From Beijerinckiaceae bacterium (GTDB taxonomy: Bacteria > Pseudomonadota > Alphaproteobacteria > Rhizobiales > Beijerinckiaceae), in assembly GCA_947452005.1 (NCBI GenBank), contig CANGBC010000004.1, forward strand, positions 62,001 to 126,000: a stretch of 64,000 nt of DNA, in the 5' to 3' direction. A program made the position numbers and the translations under genes. Shown here piece after piece: positions 1 to 8,847 of the stretch (its first letter is position 1; each line of letters starts with the position of its first letter). Under the pieces are notes generated by a model. That model had not been told where the DNA came from. It saw only the letters and a program-made list of their open reading frames with translations, and did no database searches.

Positions 1-328
1 CGCGCGGCAGGAAGGGGCAATCGGCTGCCGCACTCACCACCCATTCGGTTTCAGGCCGGTTCTGCGCGGTCCAGTCTAGCGCTGCGAGTATGCCGGCCAG
101 CGGCCCGGCAAAATCAGGCACGTCATCGGGCACAACGGGCAAGTCAAAGGCATCGAATCGTGCCGGGTCGCCATTGGCATTGAGAATGAGGCCGGAACAT
201 TGTGGCCCCACGCGATCAATCACGCGCTGCAGAATGGTGCGTCCTGCAATCTCGCGCATGGCTTTATCACCGCCGCCCATGCGCCGTGCCAGACCGCCTG
301 CGAGAATGACGCCAATTGTATCACTCAT
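1..328 (-). CDS. mobA: Molybdenum cofactor guanylyltransferase MobA (C-terminus beyond window edge)
   Basis: MobA attaches GMP to molybdopterin to make the bis-MGD cofactor used by formate dehydrogenase. Reading the minus strand from the ATG at 328 gives the nucleotidyltransferase start motif [17 protein letters not shown], and further on the segment [20 protein letters not shown], both diagnostic of MobA. Only about 109 residues are inside the window. The start overlaps the fdhD stop by 8 bp (ATGAGTGA), so the two are probably translationally coupled; a second in-frame ATG lies one codon upstream at 331. Family assignment is secure. Confidence 0.9.
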   Translation of the reverse strand, partial: MSDTIGVILAGGLARRMGGGDKAMREIAGRTILQRVIDRVGPQCSGLILNANGDPARFDAFDLPVVPDDVPDFAGPLAGILAALDWTAQNRPETEWVVSAAADCPFLPR

Positions 329-1190
329 CATCAGACCCTTTGCGCCTCGCGCGCATGCTTTCTTCTTCGACGAAGTTGAGATCTTGGTCGAAAATAATGC
401 GCTCTTGTCCGGCCAGCGCAATGAAACGTTTGCCCTTGGCGCGACCAATCAGCGTGAGCCCGACCTGGCGTGCCAGTTCCACACCCCAGGCGGTGAAGCC
501 GGAGCGTGACACAAGAATCGGGATGCCCATGCGCACCGTCTTGATGACCATTTCGGAGGTCAGGCGTCCGGTTGTGTAGAAAATCTTGTTCGCAGGATCG
601 ATCTTTTCGCGAAACATCCAGCCGGCAATTTTATCAACCGCATTGTGGCGGCCGACATCTTCCATATAGCAAATGGGCTCGCCCTTTTCGCACAAGATGC
701 AGCCATGGATCGCGCCTGCTGCCAGATAAAGCGAGGGCGTGGTGTTGATCTTGTGGGTCAGCTCATAGAGCCAGCTGGTGCGCAGTTCTGCTTGCGGCAG
801 AACGGCATCCTCCACCGCTTCCATCAGATCGCCAAAGGCCGTGCCTTGGGCGCAGCCGGAGGTCAGCGTTTTCTTCTTCAGCTTTTGCTCGTAATTGGTA
901 CCACGTTCCGTGCGCACAACGACGACTTCGAGATCGTCGTCATATTCGACCTCGGTGACGATATCGTCGGGCTTCAGCATGTTCTGGTTGAGCAAATAGC
1001 CGAGCGCCAGATATTCGGGGTAATCATTGATCGTCATCATGGTGACGATTTCTTGCGCATTGAGATAGAGCGTCAGCGCGCGTTCCACCGGCACACGAAT
1101 ATCGACGGGCGCACCCGTCTGATCAATGCCGCTCACCGCCTCTGTCAGGCGGGGATTGTCGGGCGCGGGGCTGATGATCGCTTTTGTCAT
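321..1190 (-). CDS. fdhD: Formate dehydrogenase accessory sulfurtransferase FdhD
   Basis: FdhD moves sulfur from a cysteine desulfurase to the molybdenum cofactor, a step required for formate dehydrogenase activity. The 289-residue protein carries the FdhD hallmarks [11 protein letters not shown] and [11 protein letters not shown] in the C-terminal half. The catalytic loop reads [10 protein letters not shown]: it has one cysteine where E. coli FdhD has a CxxC pair. Two further cysteines occur in the segment HGCILCEKG. The gene sits 6 bp downstream of the Mrp gene and overlaps mobA, so the four minus-strand genes look like one operon. A GAGG ribosome site precedes the ATG. Confidence 0.93.
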   Translation of the reverse strand: MTKAIISPAPDNPRLTEAVSGIDQTGAPVDIRVPVERALTLYLNAQEIVTMMTINDYPEYLALGYLLNQNMLKPDDIVTEVEYDDDLEVVVVRTERGTNYEQKLKKKTLTSGCAQGTAFGDLMEAVEDAVLPQAELRTSWLYELTHKINTTPSLYLAAGAIHGCILCEKGEPICYMEDVGRHNAVDKIAGWMFREKIDPANKIFYTTGRLTSEMVIKTVRMGIPILVSRSGFTAWGVELARQVGLTLIGRAKGKRFIALAGQERIIFDQDLNFVEEESMRARRKGSDDE

Positions 1191-1196
1191 CGCGCC

Positions 1197-2285
1197 TCAC
1201 TCAATGACAATGCGCGGGGCAGGCTTGGCAGCCTTGTCGAGCGAGGCCCAGACTTGTGCCGCGATGTCCTTGTAGATTTTCGCGTGATGCGAGTCGGGAT
1301 CGGTGGCGACCACCGGTCGACCCTCGTCGGACGTCTCGCGGATATTCATGTCGAGCGGAATCTCGCCCAAGAATGGCACGCCGAGTTTTTCAGCTTCCGC
1401 ACGCGCGCCGCCATGGCCGAAGATCGGCGAGATATGTCCGCAATTGGGGCAGCAGAAGCTCGACATGTTTTCGATGACGCCGAGCAGCGGCACATCTACC
1501 TTCTGGAACATGGCAATGCCGCGCCGCGCATCAATGAGCGCGAGATCTTGCGGGGTGGAGACAATGACAGCGCCGGACGTTGGCGTCTGTTGCGCAATGG
1601 TGAGCTGTGCATCACCTGTGCCCGGTGGCAGATCGACCACGAGCGCGTCCAACTCGCCCCACGCGACTTCGCGCAACATTTGCGAAATGGCGGAGATCAC
1701 CATGGGGCCGCGCCAGATCATGGCGGCATCATCATCAATCAGGAAACCGATGGACATGACTTTCACGCCGTAGCGTTCCATCGGCTCCAGCATGCGTGGG
1801 CCAACCATGCGCGGCTTGCCACGCAGGCCAAAGAGGCGCGGCTGCGAGGGGCCGTAAATATCAGCGTCCAGAATGCCGACTTTGAGGCCGAGTGCCGCGA
1901 GGCCCAAGGCCAGATTGCAGGCAGTGGTGGATTTGCCAACGCCGCCTTTGCCGGATGCCACGGCAATAATGTGTTTCACACCGGGAAGGGCTGCGGGCTT
2001 GGATGTGGCGCGCGGTTGCGGCGCGGTGGGTTTTCTCGGTGCTTTGTCTGCAGTGAGGCCAACGAGCGCCGTGGTGACACCCGGCAGCGCGCGGATTTTG
2101 GCTTCAGCGGCGGCGCGCACGGGTTCCATGGTCGCTGCTTCTTGCGCGTCAATGACAATGGCGCAGATGACTTTGCCGTCATTGATGACAATGCCGGTGA
2201 GGCGACCAGACGCACTGAGCGATGTGCCGTCAGGCAGTGAGACGCTTTCGAGAGCTTTCAGAATATCGGAATCTTGCAAGGTCAA
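1197..2285 (-). CDS. Mrp/ApbC-family P-loop ATPase, iron-sulfur carrier
   Basis: Mrp/ApbC/NBP35 proteins bind and hand over Fe-S clusters in the cytoplasm. The 362-residue protein has an N-terminal MIP18-like (DUF59) domain of about 85 residues, then the deviant Walker A motif GKGGVGKST near residue 115. A CPNCG pair near residue 280 is the usual cluster-binding CxxC. The start appears to be TTG, with AAGGAG placed 8 nt upstream; no ATG fits better. It lies 12 bp after the polyferredoxin gene and 6 bp before fdhD, which points to a job in maturing the Fe-S-rich formate dehydrogenase. A general housekeeping role is also possible. Confidence 0.92.
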   Translation of the reverse strand: MTLQDSDILKALESVSLPDGTSLSASGRLTGIVINDGKVICAIVIDAQEAATMEPVRAAAEAKIRALPGVTTALVGLTADKAPRKPTAPQPRATSKPAALPGVKHIIAVASGKGGVGKSTTACNLALGLAALGLKVGILDADIYGPSQPRLFGLRGKPRMVGPRMLEPMERYGVKVMSIGFLIDDDAAMIWRGPMVISAISQMLREVAWGELDALVVDLPPGTGDAQLTIAQQTPTSGAVIVSTPQDLALIDARRGIAMFQKVDVPLLGVIENMSSFCCPNCGHISPIFGHGGARAEAEKLGVPFLGEIPLDMNIRETSDEGRPVVATDPDSHHAKIYKDIAAQVWASLDKAAKPAPRIVIE

Positions 2286-2297
2286 TGTATGTGCTCC

Positions 2298-4331
2298 TTA
2301 CGATCCTGCTGGATCGCTGCCGCTCTTGTCGCGGGCACGCAGATAATCTTCGGTGGTCATGATGGGTGGGCGCTGAGGTGCGCCATGCGGATCGAAGCTT
2401 TCATTCATGACGCTTTCGACGCGGCAATTGTCGCACATGCGCACCACATCAATGCGCTTGGCATTGGGGCCGGAGAACATCCAATGCTTGTCGGCGAGTT
2501 TGCTGACAATGCGCTCAATCGTGCTCTTGGTGCCAAAGGCCGTGCCGCAGGAAATGCAATGGAAGGGTTCTTCTTCCTTCATCACGCGCGCGGGTGCGGC
2601 CCAGGCTTCGAAGTCGAGGCGCGGTGCCAGCGCGATGACCTTTTCAGGGCAGGTGGCTTCGCACAATCCGCATTGCACGCACACACTCTCGGTGAATTTC
2701 AGCATCGGCTTGTCGGGATTATCCGACAAGGCGCCTGTCGGGCAGGCGGTGACGCAGGCATGGCAGAGCGTGCAGCCATCGATGTTGATGTCGAGCCCAC
2801 CAAATGGCGCGGCGCGCTCCAGAGCCACAACGGCGACAGGCGCGGGGGCTGCCAGATGCAATTCGCGGAAGGCGGTTTCCATGACCGAACGTTTGGTGCC
2901 GCGCGGCTCGAAGCTGGCAGGCTTTGGTGATGCCGTGCCGAGTTTCTGCGCAACAAGGGCTGCATGCAGTTGATCAGGATCATCCGTCTCGATGAGCTGG
3001 ATGAGAGCATCGCCAAAGCCCAGACCCGCGATGATCTTGGCTGATGTGTCGATCACGGCGTTCAGGCCAGACAGATCATGCTTTGGTTTTTGGTGTGCGA
3101 GCAGGGCCACGCCGGATGCGCCAAAGGCGAAGGCGGCGGCGAAAATATCATAAGAGAGCTGCGTGATTTCATTGACGCGCAGCGGCAGGACGTGGGCAGG
3201 CAGCCCGTCGCCAAAACGCGCCAGTGCATCGATCATCGGCTCGCCATGTTCGCCATCATGCAGAAGCACGAGTGCATTCTGGCCGCCCGCCGCGCGGTAA
3301 GTGCGCAGCAGCGCGCGCAATCGGCGCTCAACCGCATCTGCCGAGGGCAGTGCGTAGGCGGCCGCACCCGTCGGGCAGACAGAGGCGCAAGCGCCGCAGC
3401 CCGCACAGATGTTTTCGTCAATGGCGACATGGTCGCCATTGGGGACGATTGCGCCTGTGGGGCACAGATCAAGGCAGCGTGTGCAGCCGGTGATCTTGGA
3501 GCGCGAATGGGCGCAGAGATTTTCGGTAAAATTCACATAGCGCGGCTTGTCAAATGTGCCGACCATGGTCGCGGCTTTGGCAATGGCGCGTTCCACCGCC
3601 GCGCCATCGCGCGGATCAGCGCGCAAATAGCCATCGCGCAAGTCTGAGGCGGGAAACAGCGGCGCATAGCCGGTGAGATCGAGAATGACATCGCAGTGCG
3701 AGGTCGCGCCATTGGCGGGTGCGCCAAAGACAAGGCGGTCGCGTGATGACGGCGAGGCGAGGGCTGTTTCATCAATGGTGAGTTCAAAGGCGCCCAGATG
3801 CCCTTTGGCATTGCGCACATGGCCCTTGACCACGGGAAAATCGCGCAGGCGCGGCGGCGTCACATCGCCGGGGCGCGACAGCATGACGGTGACATCCATC
3901 GTCTCGGACAGGCGGCGTCCTGCATCGATGGCCACATTATCGCGACCATAAATGAGGATCACGCCGTCTGACTGCATGGAGACGAGCGAGACGGGCGGCA
4001 TGTCTTCGCGCGCTGCTGCAATGAGCGCTGCCATTTTGGGGCCTGCGAGCGCGGCGTCTTTCGACCAGCCGGCTGTCTCGCGGATGTTGACGAAGGTGAG
4101 CGGGCCGGTTGCGCCCATGTCCTCGGCGACTTCGGCAAAGAGCGGGCTTTCCTGCGTGCAGGCAATGGTGAGGGGCGCGTTGGTGCTGAGCGCGGCCTTC
4201 ACGAGATCAAGCTGCGCGCCGCAAAGCTGGTCGGCGCGGGTGAAAGCGCCGCAAGATTTCTCCAGCGCCGCGCCATCCAGCGGCATGGTTTTTTCGCAGG
4301 AACAGACGAAAAGCCGGTTTTCGGCGGTCAT
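2298..4331 (-). CDS. Large 4Fe-4S polyferredoxin of the formate dehydrogenase region
   Basis: This 677-residue protein holds four ferredoxin-type 4Fe-4S motifs: CTRCLDLCPTGA and CAGCGACASVCPTGA near residues 280-320, and CTLCHACVTACPTGA and CVQCGLCEATCPEKV near 525-570. Two additional cysteine pairs occur near the C-terminus (HCISCG and MCDNCR), and a CSC pair lies near the N-terminus. No signal peptide or membrane segment is visible, so it should be cytoplasmic. It is the first gene of the minus-strand operon with mrp, fdhD and mobA. The role is probably electron transfer or cluster delivery for formate dehydrogenase, but no specific reaction can be assigned. Confidence 0.85.
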   Translation of the reverse strand: MTAENRLFVCSCEKTMPLDGAALEKSCGAFTRADQLCGAQLDLVKAALSTNAPLTIACTQESPLFAEVAEDMGATGPLTFVNIRETAGWSKDAALAGPKMAALIAAAREDMPPVSLVSMQSDGVILIYGRDNVAIDAGRRLSETMDVTVMLSRPGDVTPPRLRDFPVVKGHVRNAKGHLGAFELTIDETALASPSSRDRLVFGAPANGATSHCDVILDLTGYAPLFPASDLRDGYLRADPRDGAAVERAIAKAATMVGTFDKPRYVNFTENLCAHSRSKITGCTRCLDLCPTGAIVPNGDHVAIDENICAGCGACASVCPTGAAAYALPSADAVERRLRALLRTYRAAGGQNALVLLHDGEHGEPMIDALARFGDGLPAHVLPLRVNEITQLSYDIFAAAFAFGASGVALLAHQKPKHDLSGLNAVIDTSAKIIAGLGFGDALIQLIETDDPDQLHAALVAQKLGTASPKPASFEPRGTKRSVMETAFRELHLAAPAPVAVVALERAAPFGGLDINIDGCTLCHACVTACPTGALSDNPDKPMLKFTESVCVQCGLCEATCPEKVIALAPRLDFEAWAAPARVMKEEEPFHCISCGTAFGTKSTIERIVSKLADKHWMFSGPNAKRIDVVRMCDNCRVESVMNESFDPHGAPQRPPIMTTEDYLRARDKSGSDPAGS

Positions 4332-4437
4332 TCAGGTCAACTCCGGGGCCGGAAAGGGCCATCTCCCGCTAGATAGACCCTGCCTGAGCCCTTTGACATG
4401 GGGAAGGGGTGGGGTTTCGGGAATTTTTCCGTGAAGT

Positions 4438-4464
4438 CTTGACTTTAGGAGTATAGTCCTATAC
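4438..4464 (+). promoter_or_regulatory. Candidate promoter with palindromic -10 region
   Basis: CTTGAC at 4438 and CTATAC at 4459 match the alphaproteobacterial -35/-10 style with a 15-nt spacer. The -10 hexamer is the right arm of an inverted repeat GTATAG-TC-CTATAC at 4451-4464, so a regulator could cover the promoter. The site lies in the 315-bp gap between the divergent polyferredoxin gene and the plus-strand accessory operon. Apart from this site and the repeat at 4502, nothing else was seen in the gap. Direction is inferred from hexamer quality only. Confidence 0.45.
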
Positions 4465-4501
4465 GCTACAGGTTCATTCGGTCAGGCACGTTTGTTCCGG
4501 G

Positions 4502-4584
4502 CGTCATTGCGAGCGGAGCGAAGCAATCCAGATGCGGCGCAGCGGCCACTGGATTGCTTCGTCGCTTCGCTCCTCGCAATGACG
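4502..4584. repeat. Dispersed palindromic repeat, copy 1
   Basis: An 83-bp element starting CGTCATTGCGAGCG and ending with its inverse CGCAATGACG. Inner arms read AGCAATCCAG and CTGGATTGCT, separated by a variable centre. The same element recurs at ten other places in this window, always outside or at the edge of genes. Confidence 0.9.
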
Positions 4585-4646
4585 GTTCTGTTGCTTGACG
4601 GGGCGCCTTCCAAGACTATCTCCTGCACAACGCCACGAGAGGCCCC

Positions 4647-5399
4647 ATGCCCATTGATACGCCCGCCCTTGATCTGCCGCCCGGCTATAGCGCTGTTGCT
4701 TTGCGTGAGCATGGCGATGCTTTTGCGCATGCGCAGACCATTGCGGCTGAGGTGGGGGCTGGCACTCTGGTGCATGTGCGCCGCTATGATCTCGTTGAAT
4801 TTGCCCTCGTGCTGGAGCCCGACGAGCCGCTCGTCTCGGCGCGCCGCGCGCATTATGCCTCGATGGTGGCTATGGCCGATGCCATTGCCGCCCATTGCCC
4901 GCCCGAGCGCATGGTCGAATTTGGTTGGCCTGATTCCATTCTCTTTGATGGCGGGTTGATTGGCGGCGCGCGCCTCGCCTGGCCCAAGGATTGTGCGGAA
5001 GATGCGATCCCCGATTGGCTGGTCACTGGGGTCATTCTGCGGGCAGCTGATCTGGCGCATGTTGATACCGGCATGGTGCCCGGTGCGGTTTCGCTTATGT
5101 CGGAAGGTTTTGAGCTGATCGACACCGACATGCTGATCGGCTCTTATGCGCGCCATTTGATGGTGCAGTTTGATCGCTGGAAAGAGCGCGGCTTCAAATC
5201 TGTGGCGCAGGATTATTTCGCGCGCATGCCCGCCAAAAAAGCCGGCGAGCGCCGCGCTATTGATGGCAACGGTGATTTGCTCATCCATGCCCCGCTCGAC
5301 ACGGGGGCGGCTGAGCGCGTGGTCTTTCTGCCAGCCTTGCAGGCGCAAAGCTGGTATGATGCAGAAAATAGCGCACCAAAGTTTCAGGTGGCTCTGTGA
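4647..5399 (+). CDS. Biotin/lipoate-protein ligase-like protein
   Basis: A 250-residue protein resembling the small biotin/lipoate ligase-like family found beside formate dehydrogenase genes in alphaproteobacteria. Recognisable parts are the early HVRRYDLVEFALVLEP stretch and WPDSILFDGGLIGGARLAWP near residue 90, equivalent to the ligase core. The motif GRGRxGRxW of true BirA is not seen, so ligase activity is uncertain. It opens a run of five genes whose stops and starts overlap, and may act with them in formate dehydrogenase assembly. It has no signal peptide. Confidence 0.7.
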   Translation: MPIDTPALDLPPGYSAVALREHGDAFAHAQTIAAEVGAGTLVHVRRYDLVEFALVLEPDEPLVSARRAHYASMVAMADAIAAHCPPERMVEFGWPDSILFDGGLIGGARLAWPKDCAEDAIPDWLVTGVILRAADLAHVDTGMVPGAVSLMSEGFELIDTDMLIGSYARHLMVQFDRWKERGFKSVAQDYFARMPAKKAGERRAIDGNGDLLIHAPLDTGAAERVVFLPALQAQSWYDAENSAPKFQVAL

Positions 5400-5950
5400 T
5401 GAAACTGCCCCGCACTTTGCGGCTTGATCCATCCGATACATTTGTCTTTGCCCATGCAGCTGATGCGGGCGAATGGGCGGTGTCCGGCTCTTTCATGTTT
5501 TTCGATTGCGATCTTGAGGCGCTGTCACCCAAAGAGCGTGCAGCTTTGCGTGCAGGCTTTTTGGGGCTGTCCAGTTTCGGCTGGTCGACGCTTGTGGTGG
5601 TGACGCCTGTCACGCCTGCCGAGCGCGCCGCTGCTGTTGAGTGTCTTGCGCAATTCATTTTCGACAAAATGGGTGCACCCTCGCTTGAGCATGCGCGCGC
5701 GGCGGCGGAAGACGAGATCGCTTTTGCAGCCTCCATCTGCGAGCATCCCGAAGGCACGGTTCTGGCTGTGCAGCGTGGGCTTGAGGATGGCGAAATCCGC
5801 GAGCGTTTCCGCACGCTTCATCAGCGCGCGCGGGAGAAGAGCGCTGACACTTTGCATGCGCAGGCGCGCGCCTTCACCTTTGTCGAGAGTGAAGGTGATG
5901 TGGAAGAACACGTCGACCTGATGGGTCTGATGAAAGACAAAGCACCATGA
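5399..5950 (+). CDS. DUF6505-like protein, formate dehydrogenase accessory cluster
   Basis: A 183-residue cytoplasmic protein with no catalytic motif that I recognise. It begins MKLPRTLRLDPSDTFVFAHA and carries the block GSFMFFDCD in the first third. I match it from memory to the family called DUF6505. The ATG at 5399 shares one base with the stop of the upstream gene (TGATG); a GTG one codon earlier is possible. The stop overlaps the next start by 4 bp (ATGA). Strict conservation of such overlaps suggests the products are made in fixed ratio. Confidence 0.65.
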   Translation: MKLPRTLRLDPSDTFVFAHAADAGEWAVSGSFMFFDCDLEALSPKERAALRAGFLGLSSFGWSTLVVVTPVTPAERAAAVECLAQFIFDKMGAPSLEHARAAAEDEIAFAASICEHPEGTVLAVQRGLEDGEIRERFRTLHQRAREKSADTLHAQARAFTFVESEGDVEEHVDLMGLMKDKAP

Positions 5951-6966
5951 GAGAATTCTGGGTTTCTTCGGGTCATCATCTTGTGCGCCGTGCCGACCAT
6001 GGCGGGCTGATGGCCACGCCTGAATGGATGATGGCCTATCTTGCGCGCCCCGAGCTTTTGCCGCCCGATGATGCATGTGAGCATGAGCGCGGCTTGCATG
6101 CCAATTTGATGGCCGATCCGTTTCGTCTGGTGAGCGAGGCGGAAGTCTCGGCCATTGCCGATCCGGATGGGCGCGAGAACTGGCAATTCATGCTGGCTTT
6201 TCGGGATCGCATACTGAAAGCGCCTTCGCTTGAGGCAGCTTATCTGGATTTTGCGCGCCATGGCGCAGAAGGCGTGCCGCCGATTTTTCTGTCGCAGCTT
6301 GTGCATCTCATTTTGCGCAATGCGCTCGATGAATGTGATGATCCTTTTCAGTTGCGCGCTGCCGAGCTTTTCTTCCGCGCGCAAAAAGCCACCGTGCATG
6401 AAGGCGCTTTGTTGCTGGCCGATGCGGAAGTGGTTGAGGCGCAGCAGCAGTTAAAAGACAATGCGCATCTGACGCCGCTCACCGCTCTGCTTGATCCGGT
6501 GCCGGAGTTTGGCAATCTCGACATTATGGACGACGAGAATGCCTGGACCTATTGGTCACGCTCTGATGCGCATACGATGATCATGAATATTGGTGCCAGC
6601 AAGACAGCGCGCGAGGCACTGGCGCGGGTGATTGAGCGCTGGGTGAAACATCTGCTTGATCTGGATGTGGTCGTCGAGCCGCTGGCGGCGATTGAAGACA
6701 AGGATTGGCGCTGGTTTGTCGGGCTCGATCCCGAAGGCACCAAGATTGGCAATATGCTCTGGAAGGGCGCGACCTTGGGCGCTGGCTTTTCCGAGCGCGT
6801 GGTGACGCTGATGCGCATGGTGATCAAGGATGAAACGCGCGTGCGCGCTGATGTGCGCGGGGCGCCGATTTATCTGATTGGTGCGATGGACGCGGAAAAA
6901 CTCTGGCGCATGAAACCGCAAAATCTGATCGCGGGTCTGCCGTTGATCGAAAGCAAAAAATCATGA
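5947..6966 (+). CDS. DUF6352-like protein, formate dehydrogenase accessory cluster
   Basis: A 339-residue soluble protein beginning MREFWVSSGHHLVRRADHGG, which I match to the family called DUF6352. It appears mostly helical, with no signal peptide, no cysteine motif and no nucleotide-binding loop. It overlaps both neighbours by ATGA junctions. A function is not known. Its constant place beside formate dehydrogenase genes suggests an assembly or regulatory role. Confidence 0.65.
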   Translation: MREFWVSSGHHLVRRADHGGLMATPEWMMAYLARPELLPPDDACEHERGLHANLMADPFRLVSEAEVSAIADPDGRENWQFMLAFRDRILKAPSLEAAYLDFARHGAEGVPPIFLSQLVHLILRNALDECDDPFQLRAAELFFRAQKATVHEGALLLADAEVVEAQQQLKDNAHLTPLTALLDPVPEFGNLDIMDDENAWTYWSRSDAHTMIMNIGASKTAREALARVIERWVKHLLDLDVVVEPLAAIEDKDWRWFVGLDPEGTKIGNMLWKGATLGAGFSERVVTLMRMVIKDETRVRADVRGAPIYLIGAMDAEKLWRMKPQNLIAGLPLIESKKS

Positions 6967-7472
6967 GTGCCTTTGAGCAAGAGATCACGCGCGAACTGGG
7001 CGTCGTTCTCTCGCGACGCAAAGTGACCCATGCCTGGGCTGATCATGTCTGGTCACCTGACAGTGTGCTGTTTCCTGCGCCCGATACGCTGCCCGGCACG
7101 GTGGTTTCAGATGATGGCACGCGTGCGCTGGTCTATGCAGGTGTGGCGTCCATCGAGCTCTTTGCCTCAGACACCAGCAATTATCTCGACAATATGTTTG
7201 AGGGTGCAGCCCGTCTCTGGATTGCGGCGCGGCTTGAGAATGATGCCCCGACACTGGTGCGCGTGACAGCAGACCCGACCGAAGGCGAAGCCTGGTTTGA
7301 AGCCGGTTTTGATATTGTGGGCTCGATCCCGATGCCCGATCATCTGGCGTCCTGGATCGCAGCGTTCACGGATGCGTTTCATGTTGAGCGCGTGTTTGAA
7401 AAGCGCAAGCGCGATCGCAGCGAGCGCGGGGAGCGTGGCTTTGGTCACAAGCCTGAACAGGGGCGTTCATGA
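6963..7472 (+). CDS. DUF3305 domain protein
   Basis: A 169-residue protein recognised as DUF3305, a family that travels with formate dehydrogenase and DUF3306. The core includes ITRELGVVLSRRKVTHAWAD at the start, the LFASDTSNYLDN segment near residue 60 and a basic C-terminal tail. There is no signal peptide or membrane span. ATGA overlaps on both sides place it in the middle of the coupled operon. The biochemical role is unknown. Confidence 0.75.
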   Translation: MSAFEQEITRELGVVLSRRKVTHAWADHVWSPDSVLFPAPDTLPGTVVSDDGTRALVYAGVASIELFASDTSNYLDNMFEGAARLWIAARLENDAPTLVRVTADPTEGEAWFEAGFDIVGSIPMPDHLASWIAAFTDAFHVERVFEKRKRDRSERGERGFGHKPEQGRS

Positions 7473-8101
7473 CGTCTGACGAGGAACGTAATTTTCTCGC
7501 GCGCTGGTCGCAGCGCAAGCGTGAGGCTGTGCGCGACAGCGAGGCCAAGGCGCTGGAGCCTGCGCCCGACCAGCTGGTGCCGGAGGCGCCCGAGGAAGAG
7601 GATTTCGACCTCTCGCTCTTGCCCAAGCTCGAAGACATGACGCCACAGACCGATCTGACGCTGTTTTTCAAAAAAGGCGTGCCGGAATTTCTGCGCAATG
7701 CCGCTTTGCGCAAAATGTGGACGCTTGATCCAGCCATTCGCGATTATCGCAGCGAGGCGTTGGATTATGCCTATGACTGGAATGCGCCCGGTGGCGTGCC
7801 GGGCGGGGGCGATTTGCCCGCCGATTTTGATTCGAGCGACATGGTGGCGCGCATTTTCGGTGATGAACCCACCGACAAAAAAGTGATCGAACGTGCTGCA
7901 GCGCAGCAAAAACAGGAAGATTTTCCGGATGTCGCACGTGCGGATGTCGACTCCGCATTGGAAACGAAACCAGAAACACTTATGAAATCAGAACAGGGTC
8001 AAGATATTGACGGTCGTCTACGTCCCCTATCTGCGCCTGATGCGGTGCCGAAAAAGCAACGTCATGGCAGGGCTTTGCCCGTGGGCGCTCTAAAAATTTA
8101 G
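7469..8101 (+). CDS. DUF3306 domain protein
   Basis: A 210-residue protein recognised as DUF3306 by the N-terminal FLARWSQRKREA motif and the central SLLPKLEDMTPQTDLTLFF segment. The last 60 residues are low in hydrophobic residues and look disordered. It is the last gene of the five-gene overlapping run and is followed by a 78-bp gap before the TorD-type chaperone. DUF3306 genes are typically next to DUF3305 in formate dehydrogenase loci. Function is unknown. Confidence 0.75.
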   Translation: MTSDEERNFLARWSQRKREAVRDSEAKALEPAPDQLVPEAPEEEDFDLSLLPKLEDMTPQTDLTLFFKKGVPEFLRNAALRKMWTLDPAIRDYRSEALDYAYDWNAPGGVPGGGDLPADFDSSDMVARIFGDEPTDKKVIERAAAQQKQEDFPDVARADVDSALETKPETLMKSEQGQDIDGRLRPLSAPDAVPKKQRHGRALPVGALKI

Positions 8102-8179
8102 TGTTGTGAAACTTTGCTTGGTCTATGAGAGTGCGCAGGTGATGCAGGCTTGCGCAGTTGTGTGCGGGTTCTCAGGTTT

Positions 8180-8794
8180 ATGGAGTGTCGGGTGCCAGGT
8201 GCTGAAGCGGTGAAGGAGGACATCGATGAGATCGATATCCTGCGTGGTGCCGAATATGCGCTTCTCTCGGTTCTGCTTGGTCAGGCACCGAGCGTCGACC
8301 TGTTGTCGCGTCTTTCCTCCTTGCGGGGCGACGCCACGCCACTGGGCATGGCTCATGTCGAGCTCGCCGAAGCGGCGCGCGCGGTTGATGAGACGGCAGC
8401 GGGGCGCGAATTTTTCGACCTCTTTATCGGGGTTGGGCGTGGCGAGCTCTTGCCCTACGGCTCCTATTACCAGACCGGCTTTCTGCATGAGCGGCCGCTG
8501 GCGCGCGTGCGCGAAGATCTGGCGGAACTCGGCATCGAGCGCGCAGGCCATATGCGCGAGCCCGAAGACCACATCGCGATTCTCTGCGAAATCATGGCAG
8601 GGCTGGCACGCGGTGACTTTGATGCGGATAGCGGCCGTCAGGCCCAGTTTTTTGAGCGTCACATCCAGCCATGGGCGGCGCGCTTCTTTGCTGATCTGGA
8701 AACAACCAGTGCAGCCAAATTCTACAAATCAGTTGGCCGTTATGGCCGCACCTTTATCGAGCTTGAGACGGAGGCTTTCAAACTGCCCAATTAA
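8180..8794 (+). CDS. TorD/DmsD-family chaperone for a molybdoenzyme
   Basis: TorD-family proteins bind the Tat signal and apo-form of molybdoenzymes until the cofactor is inserted. The protein (204 residues from the ATG at 8180) has the family signature PYGSYYQTGFLHERPL near residue 90 and EPEDHIAILCEIMAGL about 40 residues later. The probable client is the FdhA subunit encoded 270 bp downstream. The start is uncertain: no convincing ribosome site precedes 8180, and GTG at 8210 or TTG at 8150 are alternatives. Confidence 0.85.
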   Translation: MECRVPGAEAVKEDIDEIDILRGAEYALLSVLLGQAPSVDLLSRLSSLRGDATPLGMAHVELAEAARAVDETAAGREFFDLFIGVGRGELLPYGSYYQTGFLHERPLARVREDLAELGIERAGHMREPEDHIAILCEIMAGLARGDFDADSGRQAQFFERHIQPWAARFFADLETTSAAKFYKSVGRYGRTFIELETEAFKLPN

Positions 8795-8847
8795 GGGGAG
8801 CAGTTTGGCGGCTGTCGCTTGAACATCATCAACCGGAGGGAACGGTT

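Noticed and set aside
645-2240. A 531-codon open frame on the plus strand opposite fdhD and mrp
   Set aside because: It is antisense to two well-conserved genes, is low in recognisable motifs and arises from the high third-position GC of the real genes.
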